From JAOUGY01 sp963792365 (lineage in GTDB: Bacteria; Actinomycetota; Acidimicrobiia; Spongiisociales; ZC4RG35): 64,000 bases of DNA. A program made the translations under genes and the position numbers. Under the pieces are notes generated by a model. The model ran no database searches, had not been told where the DNA came from, and saw only the letters and a list, made by a program, of their open reading frames with translations. Below are positions 26,430 through 33,658 of this stretch, one piece after another. The first letter of the stretch is position 1. Every line of letters starts with the position of its first letter. Where the stretch lies: contig CAWBVW010000008.1 of NCBI GenBank assembly GCA_963792365.1, positions 310,001 to 374,000 on the forward strand. Reading direction: 5' to 3'.

Positions 26430-28001
26430 TCATGACAGCGGCACGCTTTGGCCCGCCTTCACGAACGCATCGTCGGCGAAGTAGATCCCGGCTCCCGCCG
26501 CCAGCCCGCCGAGTGCGGCGACCCACTGAGGGGAGCCGCTGAGGGTGCCGAGGCCAAAGGCGATCGGTACGAGCACCCCGAGCAGCTGGCCGCCCAGCCA
26601 CCACTGCCGGCTGAAAGCGCCCTTGGTCATGTGGTGCAGGGCCATCTCGATGTTGCGTGTCGGGTGGTGCGAGGTGAGCTCGATCAATGCAAAGAGTCCG
26701 AGCGCAATCGATCCGCCCACCAGTGACCACACGGCCGCTCGAGCATATGACGGGTCGTGAGACCCGAACGCCGCCACGAACGATCCGACGCCACCACCGG
26801 CTGCGAACGCGCCGGCCACCATGTGCCACAACAGCATCGGGGACTGCCAGAGGTCGCGAGCCTCGGCCTGGCCGAACAAGAACGCCGTATACCCGGCTGT
26901 CGCCAGTGCCAATGGTGCCCCCACCCAGGCCATCACCGTCACGAGACCGTCGGCGCCGAACACCCCTGCGAAGAACCAGATCGCCAGGACCGCGGCGTAC
27001 GCGGACAGGATCCACGCACCTCTCACGAGCCAAGAACCGGGGTTTCCCTTTGTGATCAGGTAGTAGAAGCGATCAGGGCGCTTCAGGTCCCATACGAGGA
27101 GAACACCCGTCAGCGCCAGGAACAGGCCCGCCACGAGGGGTGTTCCCCAGCCGATCCAACCGTTGCCGGCGTCTGCCCCCATGAGCAGTGCGATGACCAC
27201 GGCGAGCACGAGACCGGCTGCGATGCCCTTGGTGAGGAAGTAGGCCGACACCCGCCATCCCCATGGCATGGGATGATCGGTGTTGTAGACCACCCGGGGG
27301 GCGGACTCGTCGAATGCGACATGGGTAGGACCAGACGGACCCGATGAGTCCTTGGGGGTGAGGTCGACGGTCATCCAAGCCGGGGTCGGGGTCGGATCGT
27401 CACGCCAGATCATCGAGCCGGCGCGGGTGTCGGCCATCACTGGATCCAGGTTCACCTGTTCGGCGCCTTTGTACCAGAGCTTGGGGTTGGTGCCCTGCTC
27501 GGGGGCCCGGACGTGCAACTGCTCGGTGGCAACCATCCGGGCGATCTTGGAAGTCGGATCATCGAGATCACCGGCGATGATCGCCTGCTCCGGGCAAACC
27601 ACGACACAGGCGGGCTCGATCCCCACCTCTACCCGGTGCACGCAGTAGTTGCACTTCTGCGCGGTGTGCTCGTCGGGATCGATGTAGAGCGCATCGTATG
27701 GGCAGGCCTGCATGCACGACTTGCATCCGATGCAGCGAGAGGTGTCGAAGTCGACGATTCCGTTGTCCTGGATGTACAGGGCGCTGGTGGGGCATATCCC
27801 GACACATGGTGCGTCGACGCAGTGATTGCACCGCATCACGCTGAAATACCGCTTGGTGTCGGGCCACGCACCTTTTTCGACGTATTTGACCCAAGTGCGG
27901 TTGACGCCGAGTGCTACGCCGTGCTCGGTCTTGCAGGCGACCGTGCAGGCATGGCAGCCGATGCACGAGTCCTGGTCGATGACGAATCCGTAGCTCGCCA
28001 T
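26430..28001 (-). CDS. Fe-S/NrfD fusion: ferredoxin-like electron-transfer and quinone-interacting membrane subunit
   Basis: 523 residues joining two subunits normally separate in Psr/Soe-type complexes. Residues 1-170 carry sixteen cysteines in four groups ('CIGCHACTVACK', 'CNHCVDAPCVGICP', 'CIGCKSCMQACP', 'CNYCVHRVEVGIEPACVVVC') for four [4Fe-4S] clusters. A linker of about 85 residues leads to an NrfD-type domain with roughly eight membrane helices (residues 255-515), which would exchange electrons with quinone. It has no exported signal, placing the clusters in the cytoplasm next to the Mo subunit encoded downstream after a 180-base gap. Confidence 0.88.
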   Translation of the reverse strand: MASYGFVIDQDSCIGCHACTVACKTEHGVALGVNRTWVKYVEKGAWPDTKRYFSVMRCNHCVDAPCVGICPTSALYIQDNGIVDFDTSRCIGCKSCMQACPYDALYIDPDEHTAQKCNYCVHRVEVGIEPACVVVCPEQAIIAGDLDDPTSKIARMVATEQLHVRAPEQGTNPKLWYKGAEQVNLDPVMADTRAGSMIWRDDPTPTPAWMTVDLTPKDSSGPSGPTHVAFDESAPRVVYNTDHPMPWGWRVSAYFLTKGIAAGLVLAVVIALLMGADAGNGWIGWGTPLVAGLFLALTGVLLVWDLKRPDRFYYLITKGNPGSWLVRGAWILSAYAAVLAIWFFAGVFGADGLVTVMAWVGAPLALATAGYTAFLFGQAEARDLWQSPMLLWHMVAGAFAAGGGVGSFVAAFGSHDPSYARAAVWSLVGGSIALGLFALIELTSHHPTRNIEMALHHMTKGAFSRQWWLGGQLLGVLVPIAFGLGTLSGSPQWVAALGGLAAGAGIYFADDAFVKAGQSVPLS

Positions 28002-28151
28002 CAGCGGTCGAACCTCACGTGCGATCTCCCTCTCCCTCGACTGAATCGTCGTCTGTCATCGTCGTGGGCGACGACTCGTTGATGGTCGGCACCCATGTCG
28101 ACCCACGTCTGCTGACGAAATCGATTGCATTCAAACCGATCTCGGCGGTGG

Positions 28152-28376
28152 TCACGACTTCACGAGCACGAAATGGAAGACGTTTGATTCTTCGAACTGC
28201 TCTTTCAACGTGTGACCCATGTCCTTGGCCCAGGCCGGGATGTCCGACAGGGCGCCCCGGTCGCTTGCGAGGACCTCCAGCGTCTGGCCACTTCCGATTT
28301 CGCCCATCGCCTGGGCGGTCTTGATGACGGGCATCGGGCACTGGAGCCCGCGAGCGTCGACGGTGATGTCTGCCAT
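28152..28376 (-). CDS. tusA: TusA-family sulfur carrier
   Basis: Small cytoplasmic persulfide carrier, 74 residues. The CPxP motif with the sulfur-binding Cys is intact ('RGLQCPMPVIKT', Cys near residue 11). AAGGAGGAG precedes ATG 28376; an upstream ATG adds 17 unlikely residues. Starts 22 bases after the dsrE2 stop and is followed by about 150 bases before the Fe-S/NrfD gene. TusA beside DsrE2 and a rhodanese is a recurring set in sulfur-oxidising prokaryotes, where sulfur is relayed between these proteins. Confidence 0.93.
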   Translation of the reverse strand: MADITVDARGLQCPMPVIKTAQAMGEIGSGQTLEVLASDRGALSDIPAWAKDMGHTLKEQFEESNVFHFVLVKS

Positions 28377-28398
28377 GTGTCTCCTCCTTGGTCCGGTC

Positions 28399-28926
28399 TC
28401 AGATGAACAAGCTGATCTTTGCGTCACGCATGAGGCTGATGGCCGAGCCGGCTCCAGCCGGGGCGTCGAGCCCTGCGATCATGTCATCGGGGCTGAGGCC
28501 CATGAGGTCCATGGTCATCTGACATGGCCACAATTTCACCCCCATCTGTTGCGCCAGTTCGAGCAACTCCTGTACCGATGCGACCTTGTTGTGGTCGGCG
28601 AGGTCTTTCATCATCCGGGCGCCGAGGCCCCCAAAATTCATCGTGGACAGCTGGAGCCCGTCGGGTGAGCCCTTCTTGAACACCGACATCATCTTCTGAC
28701 GCCAGTCTTCACCGGTGATCCCGGCGTCGGGGCGCTTGAGGATGCCGAGACCCCAGAAGGTGAAGAAGACGGTCACGTCCATTCCATAGGCGGCGCCGGT
28801 GGTGGCCAGGATCATGACCGGCCAGGCCTTGTCGAGGTCACCGGATGCCGCGATCAGCACCATCTTGTCCTTCTCTGGTGTCGGATCGACTACCGCATCC
28901 TCTTCGGTCGTCATCGTGTCTGCCAC
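28399..28926 (-). CDS. DsrE2-type sulfur relay protein (DsrE/DsrF family)
   Basis: 175 residues. The DsrE fold is shown by 'MVLIAASGDLDKAWPVMILA' and 'VFFTFWGLGIL', the latter typical of the DsrE2 group. The reactive Cys sits in 'LWPCQMTMDLMGLS'. GTG 28926 is chosen because GGAGG lies just upstream; ATG 28914 is the alternative. The frame stays open far upstream on the minus strand across the divergent dioxygenase gene, but that part is an overlap artefact. First gene of the leftward sulfur unit. Confidence 0.88.
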   Translation of the reverse strand: MADTMTTEEDAVVDPTPEKDKMVLIAASGDLDKAWPVMILATTGAAYGMDVTVFFTFWGLGILKRPDAGITGEDWRQKMMSVFKKGSPDGLQLSTMNFGGLGARMMKDLADHNKVASVQELLELAQQMGVKLWPCQMTMDLMGLSPDDMIAGLDAPAGAGSAISLMRDAKISLFI

Positions 28927-28960
28927 GTCGCACCTCCTCCTCGGGGACCTCTCGCCTGAC

Positions 28961-28987
28961 CGCGCATGCGCGCCTGCATATATGCAG
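28961..28987. promoter_or_regulatory. Compound palindrome near the dsrE2 start (copy 1)
   Basis: Two adjacent perfect palindromes: CGCGCATGCGCG at 28961-28972 and CTGCATATATGCAG at 28974-28987. They lie 35-60 bases upstream of the dsrE2 start in the divergent promoter region. The same GCGCATGCGC core followed by a TGCA/CATATG element recurs at 29119-29136, and a related element near 32297. Candidate operator for a dimeric regulator of the sulfur island. Confidence 0.6.
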
Positions 28988-29118
28988 TGATCCGCATCTT
29001 GGGGATCTGGGTGGTGAGCTGTCAACTGATTCCGAGGGATTTCTTCGCCGACGCCCCTCCCAAGAACTGGAGATGCTGCGATGTTTTGTAGAAATATCCT
29101 GCGATCCGATGCGTACAT

Positions 29119-29140
29119 GCGCATGCGCGCATATGCTGCA
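29119..29140. promoter_or_regulatory. Compound palindrome upstream of the persulfide dioxygenase gene (copy 2)
   Basis: GCGCATGCGC (29119-29128) runs into GCATATGC (29129-29136) and TGCA. It reproduces the core-plus-CATAT arrangement of 28961-28987 on the other side of the divergent intergenic region, 27-48 bases before the ATG at 29167. Likely binding site of the same regulator (inference). Confidence 0.6.
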
Positions 29141-29166
29141 CGAACCGCGGCAGGAGGACCGACCCG

Positions 29167-30291
29167 ATGAGCACAATCAGCACCACCGATCTCGCCCGTC
29201 TCGTCGATGACAACGATCACACCCCCTTTGTGCTCGATGTACGAGCACCCGACGCTTTCGAACGCTGGAAGATCGAGGGGAAGGCAAGGGTCGACGCGCT
29301 CAACATTCCGTACTGGACCGCCATCGCCGAGGGCGACACGGTCAAGCCGCAGCTCCCAGGAGACCGTGACGTGGTCGTCGTGTGCGCGCATGGCGGGTCC
29401 TCGGATCTGGTCGTCGAGACGCTTGGTCTGCCGAACCTGCGAAACCTCGAAGGCGGCATGGATGCCTGGGCGGTGACGCTGGTTCCGCACACCCTGTGGG
29501 ACGATGACACGCATTTTGTGATCCAGTTCGATCGGATCGCCAAAGCGTGCCTCTCCTATGCCGTCGGTGCCCGCGGGGGCACGATGGCGATCATCGATCC
29601 TGCCGCCGACACAGATGCCTACCTGTCGATTGCTGCCGAGATGGGGGCAGAGATCACCGACGTGTTCGACACCCATCTCCACGCCGATCACATCTCCTTC
29701 GCTCGCAAGATCGTCGAGGCAACCGGGGCCACCTATCACATCTCCGAGGGCGACGCCGAAGGGGCGTCGTTCGACTACGCCGCACTGCAGGATGGCGAGA
29801 GCTTCCGCTTCGGGAACATGGACCTCATCGTGCGATCGGTGGCGACACCGGGGCACACGCCCGGTTCGACTTCGCTCGAAGTGGCAGGCCGCTTCTTGAT
29901 GACCGGTGACGCCGTCTTCGTGAGCGGTATCGGTCGCCCCGATCTCGGCGGGCAGACCGAACCCTGGGCGCGCGACCTGTTCCACACGATCCATGACAAG
30001 CTCGCGCATCTCGACCACGACCTCGAGGTCTGTCCGGCCCATTACACGGCGCGATCCGAATCGAACAGTGACGGGACGCTCAGACGGCGTCTCGGTGACC
30101 TGTTGGAACACGACCCGGTGGTCTCGATGGCCGATGAGGAGGCATTCGTCCACCATGTCGTGACGCATCTCGGGGAAGCTCCCGGCATCTACCAGGACAT
30201 TCGCAAGGTCAACATGGGCTGGACGACGGTCGATGCCGACCGGGCGAAGGAACTCGAGGTCGGCCGCAACGAGTGCGCCCTGAGCAAGTAG
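29167..30291 (+). CDS. Rhodanese-persulfide dioxygenase fusion (ETHE1-like)
   Basis: 374 residues, cytoplasmic. Residues 1-110 form a rhodanese domain with reactive Cys in 'VVCAHGGSSD'. The metallo-beta-lactamase domain follows, with 'THLHADH', 'GHTPG' and 'MTGDAVF...GRPDL' all intact, so the mononuclear iron ligands (His, His, Asp) of persulfide dioxygenases are kept. It would oxidise glutathione- or other thiol persulfide to sulfite. AGGAGG precedes the ATG. Divergent from dsrE2-tusA and first of a rightward set ending in thiol-redox genes. Domain order rhodanese-then-MBL differs from the CstB-like protein encoded further right. Confidence 0.9.
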   Translation: MSTISTTDLARLVDDNDHTPFVLDVRAPDAFERWKIEGKARVDALNIPYWTAIAEGDTVKPQLPGDRDVVVVCAHGGSSDLVVETLGLPNLRNLEGGMDAWAVTLVPHTLWDDDTHFVIQFDRIAKACLSYAVGARGGTMAIIDPAADTDAYLSIAAEMGAEITDVFDTHLHADHISFARKIVEATGATYHISEGDAEGASFDYAALQDGESFRFGNMDLIVRSVATPGHTPGSTSLEVAGRFLMTGDAVFVSGIGRPDLGGQTEPWARDLFHTIHDKLAHLDHDLEVCPAHYTARSESNSDGTLRRRLGDLLEHDPVVSMADEEAFVHHVVTHLGEAPGIYQDIRKVNMGWTTVDADRAKELEVGRNECALSK

Positions 30292-30378
30292 CACCGCGAT
30301 CGGTTCGCCGGCCAGAACAGCATCCGCAGGGTCGAGATCGGGACGAGGACGTATCGACAGGCTCTACGCTTTGCCGAG

Positions 30379-30738
30379 ATGAGTTACTTCCCTCGGCCTG
30401 GCGCCCGTCCGATCAGAGCGAACTCGGGCTCAGACGCACGCGACCATCTTGCCAACGAGCGCACATTCCTCGCGTGGATCCGGACGGCGCTCGGCATCGT
30501 CGGGCTCGGGGTGGTGGTCGGGAAGCTCGTGGATACCGAGGGCTTTCTGGCCGAGGTGGTCGGCGTGGTCCTCGTCGTGGTGGGTACCGGGATGGTGATC
30601 TATGCCACCGCACGATTCGAGAAGGTCACGGCGCTGCTCGACGAAGGGCGCTTCCAGGCGGCGGCCTGGGGTCCCATGCTCACGGCCCTCGTGGGGCTGA
30701 TCGCTGCGGTCGGTGCGGTCATCGTGCTCGTGACCTGA
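30379..30738 (+). CDS. DUF202/YidH-family membrane protein
   Basis: 119 residues with three hydrophobic helices. The family motif 'DHLANERTFLAWIRTAL' is present around residues 22-38, just before the first helix. Role of the family is unknown. It sits between the persulfide dioxygenase and SulP genes and is probably in the same transcript; DUF202 proteins are found beside anion transporters in other genomes, so a helper role in transport is possible. Confidence 0.85.
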   Translation: MSYFPRPGARPIRANSGSDARDHLANERTFLAWIRTALGIVGLGVVVGKLVDTEGFLAEVVGVVLVVVGTGMVIYATARFEKVTALLDEGRFQAAAWGPMLTALVGLIAAVGAVIVLVT

Positions 30739-30748
30739 GATCCACGCC

Positions 30749-32272
30749 GTGAGATTTGCTCTCTTCGCCAGGCCGACAGCCGGCGATCTGATCGCCGGCG
30801 TCTCCGTGGCAATCATCCTCATCCCGCAGTCGCTCGCGTATGCCGAACTCGCAGGGATGCCCCCCTACGCGGGTCTCTACGCGGCGGCGATCCCCCCGTT
30901 GGCTGCTGCATTCTTCGCTTCGTCGCGGTACCTGCAGACCGGGCCGGTGGCCATGACGGCCCTGCTGACGTACGGCGGCCTCAAGCCGCTGGGTCTGGTG
31001 CCGGAGGGGGAGGCGTGGATGACGTCTGCGGCGCTGCTCGCTGTCCTCGTGGGGTTGATTCGCATCGGGCTCGGACTCATGCGGGGCGGCGTCATCGCCT
31101 TCCTCCTCTCCCAGCCCGTGTTGAAGGGATTCACATCGGCCGCAGCAATCCTGATCCTCGCCTCACAGGTCCCCACGGCGCTCGGCGTAGCCCGGGGCGA
31201 TGGCAAGCTCGTGGTGGAGGCGATGCAGGCGCTGGCCGCGCCGGGGTCGTGGAACATGGGTGCGGCGTTGCTGTCGGGCGTCGCCGTGATGCTGGTTGTC
31301 CTCGCTCCGCGCATACACCCCCTCTTTCCTGCCGTGCCCTTCGTCCTGGTCTTGGGGCTGATCGCCGCCACGGTGACCGGCTTCGACGGTGAACTCGTCG
31401 GACAGATCCCCGCCGGTTTCCCTCCCCTGTCGCTCGACCTCCCGTGGGCCGAGGTCCCGGCGTTGATCGTACCCGCGCTCGTGGTGGCGCTTGTCGGGTT
31501 TGCCGAACCGGCGTCGATCGCACGGACCTTCGCTGCCGCCGATCGCGAGCGGTGGTCGGCAGATCGCGAGCTGATCTCACAGGGAGTCGCCAATCTGGCG
31601 TCGGGGATCTCAGGCGGCTTCCCGATCGGGGGGTCGTTCTCGCGCACTTCGGTTGCCCACATATCGGGAGCCCGAACTCAGTGGGCGGGGGCGATCGTGG
31701 GCATCCTCGTGCTGGCGTTCCTCCCGATCTCCGGCATCCTCTCCGGGCTTCCACGGGCCGTGCTGGCGGCCATCATCATCGCAGCGGTCGCCAAACTGAT
31801 CAGACCCGACGAACTCATCCACATCTGGAGGGTCACACCCGCCCAGGGCATTGTCGGAGTGACTGCGTTCGTGGCGACGTTGATGCTGTCACCGCGAATC
31901 GACCTCGGCGTGATGATTGGCATCGGGCTCGCCGTCCTGGTGCACCTGTGGCGAGAGCTTCGGGTGCCGATCGACACCGTGTACGAGGGGAACACGCTCA
32001 CGGTTCGCCTCAACGGCGTTTTGTTCTTTGGCTCGGCACAGGACGTCGACGATCGGCTCGTCCAGGTGCTCGCCGATCACCCTGACGTCGATCGGGTCGT
32101 GATCGATCTGGAAGGCGTTGGTCGGCTCGACTACACAGCAGCTCGCACCCTCGAGGCGATGTGGGACCATCTGACGAGCGGCAACTGTCAGGTGGAGATC
32201 GTGAATGTGAATCCGGCTGCCGAGCGGATCGTCGCCAGGGTCTGGGACGACAAGGATCACCCTTCGACCTGA
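30749..32272 (+). CDS. SulP-family anion transporter (likely sulfate)
   Basis: 507 residues: ten or more membrane helices from residue 10 ('AGVSVAIILIPQSLAYAELAGMPP' region is the SulP signature), then a cytoplasmic STAS domain from about residue 410 ('GVLFFGSAQDVDDRL', 'DLEGVGRLDYTAARTLE'). SulP proteins carry sulfate, bicarbonate or other anions. In this operon, export of sulfate produced from sulfite is the simplest reading, though uptake cannot be excluded. GTG 30749 starts ten bases after the DUF202 stop. Confidence 0.88.
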   Translation: MRFALFARPTAGDLIAGVSVAIILIPQSLAYAELAGMPPYAGLYAAAIPPLAAAFFASSRYLQTGPVAMTALLTYGGLKPLGLVPEGEAWMTSAALLAVLVGLIRIGLGLMRGGVIAFLLSQPVLKGFTSAAAILILASQVPTALGVARGDGKLVVEAMQALAAPGSWNMGAALLSGVAVMLVVLAPRIHPLFPAVPFVLVLGLIAATVTGFDGELVGQIPAGFPPLSLDLPWAEVPALIVPALVVALVGFAEPASIARTFAAADRERWSADRELISQGVANLASGISGGFPIGGSFSRTSVAHISGARTQWAGAIVGILVLAFLPISGILSGLPRAVLAAIIIAAVAKLIRPDELIHIWRVTPAQGIVGVTAFVATLMLSPRIDLGVMIGIGLAVLVHLWRELRVPIDTVYEGNTLTVRLNGVLFFGSAQDVDDRLVQVLADHPDVDRVVIDLEGVGRLDYTAARTLEAMWDHLTSGNCQVEIVNVNPAAERIVARVWDDKDHPST

Positions 32273-32296
32273 CCTCCGGGACTTTTGACGTCTGGT

Positions 32297-32319
32297 GCAT
32301 GCGCACCTGTGCACGCAGG
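32297..32319 (+). promoter_or_regulatory. Third copy of the sulfur-island motif, upstream of the DsbD-like gene
   Basis: GCATGCGCACCTGTGCACGC at 32297-32316 closely follows the copy at 28964 (GCATGCGC, one base, CCTG, then a TGCA-containing palindrome and CAG). It lies 9-31 bases before ATG 32328. The downstream half is degenerate relative to the other copies. Possible internal operator. Confidence 0.4.
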
Positions 32320-32327
32320 CTGGACAC

Positions 32328-33614
32328 ATGCGGGCGTTCGCGCGCCTCCTCGTGGGCATTGCTCTGATGGCTCTCATGCTGCCCGCCACCGGTGGACCCT
32401 TGGTCGACGACGAGGTCCTGTTGCTCTTCTGGGGAGACGGATGTCCCCACTGTGCAGCCGAGAAGGAGTATCTCGCCGAACTGAGGACCCAATACCCCCG
32501 GCTGGCCATCGAAGAGCACGAGGTTTGGTACGACCTCGACGGCCGGCGGGTATTTCTGGAAACCATGGCCGCGATCGACGAAGACGTTCGAGCCGTGCCC
32601 ACCACTGTCTACGCAGGACGTGTGTGGGTGGGGTTCGACGACCGTGTGGCGTCGGAGATCTCGAGCGAGGTGGAGCGTCGCCTCACGCCGGCTCCCATCC
32701 AGACTCCGACGGTGGAACGAGAAATGATCGATCTGCCGCTGTTCGGAGAGGTCGAACTGCGGAACATCGGTCTTGTGCCGGCGACGATTGCGATCGCTCT
32801 GGTCGACGGTTTCAATCCGTGCTCTCTGTGGGCGCTTTCGATCCTGCTCGCGCTGGTGTTGCGGTCGGGATCCCGCAGGCGAGTTCTCGCAGTGGGTGGC
32901 GCCTTCCTGCTGGTGACAACCCTGCTGTACGGACTGTTCATCGGAGGCATGTACGGCGCACTGAGCTACGCGGCCGACACGGGGTGGATCCGGGCCGCGA
33001 TGGCGCTGATCGCACTCGCATTCGGCCTCGTCAACCTCAAGGACTATCTGTGGTTCAAAACGGGTCTGTCGCTCTCGATCCCCGAGCGGGCCAAACCCGG
33101 GTTGTATGCCCGGATGCGGGCCGTCTCCGATGCCGATCGACCGCTCCCCGCCGTGCTGCTCGGCGCGGCGGGGCTGGCTGTCGGGGTCTCGTTGCTGGAA
33201 ACCCCCTGCACGGCCGGGTACCCCCTCTTGTGGGCAGACCTCGTCGCCGACAGCGGCTCCGGCTCCGCGGCCGTGGCGGCGCTCTTTGGCATCTACATGC
33301 TCGTGTTCCTGGTCGATGAGCTTGCCATCTTCGGCACTGCTGTGGTCGCAATGCGTGTGGTCAAGCTCCGGGAGCGAGGCGGGCGCATCCTCAAGCTGAT
33401 CAGTGGCGCGCTCATGGTCTCGCTCGCCGTGACCTTGATCGCCGCACCAGATGCCATGACCTCGCTCCCCGGCGCGGGGTTGGTGTTCGGTGCTGCACTG
33501 GGGGTCGCCATCGTCCTGGCGGTGGCGAACACCTTGATCGGGCGGCGGTCAGGGCGGGGCACCCAGGGCGAACAGATCGATGATCAACGTTCGCGCGTGA
33601 CCATCACTCATTGA
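32328..33614 (+). CDS. Thioredoxin-DsbD/ScsB-like membrane thiol-redox protein
   Basis: 428 residues. Signal peptide (residues 1-22), then a thioredoxin-like domain with 'GDGCPHCAAEK' (CPHC active site), then about eight membrane helices holding two conserved-looking cysteines, 'DGFNPCSLWAL' and 'LLETPCTAGYPLL', as in DsbD/CcdA-type electron conduits. It would pass reducing power across the membrane to an extracytoplasmic thiol. The domain order is reversed relative to DsbD, where thioredoxin is C-terminal. An upstream ATG at 32295 lies inside the operator-like repeat, so 32328 is preferred. Last gene of the rightward sulfur unit. Confidence 0.85.
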   Translation: MRAFARLLVGIALMALMLPATGGPLVDDEVLLLFWGDGCPHCAAEKEYLAELRTQYPRLAIEEHEVWYDLDGRRVFLETMAAIDEDVRAVPTTVYAGRVWVGFDDRVASEISSEVERRLTPAPIQTPTVEREMIDLPLFGEVELRNIGLVPATIAIALVDGFNPCSLWALSILLALVLRSGSRRRVLAVGGAFLLVTTLLYGLFIGGMYGALSYAADTGWIRAAMALIALAFGLVNLKDYLWFKTGLSLSIPERAKPGLYARMRAVSDADRPLPAVLLGAAGLAVGVSLLETPCTAGYPLLWADLVADSGSGSAAVAALFGIYMLVFLVDELAIFGTAVVAMRVVKLRERGGRILKLISGALMVSLAVTLIAAPDAMTSLPGAGLVFGAALGVAIVLAVANTLIGRRSGRGTQGEQIDDQRSRVTITH

Positions 33615-33658
33615 TGCTCGAATCCAGCTTCTCGAAGGAATCGTGGGTCGCGGAGCCG

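Noticed and set aside
28915..30294. Long upstream extension of the dsrE2 frame
   Set aside because: It runs antisense through the persulfide dioxygenase gene and across the divergent promoter; the ribosome site at 28926 fixes the start.
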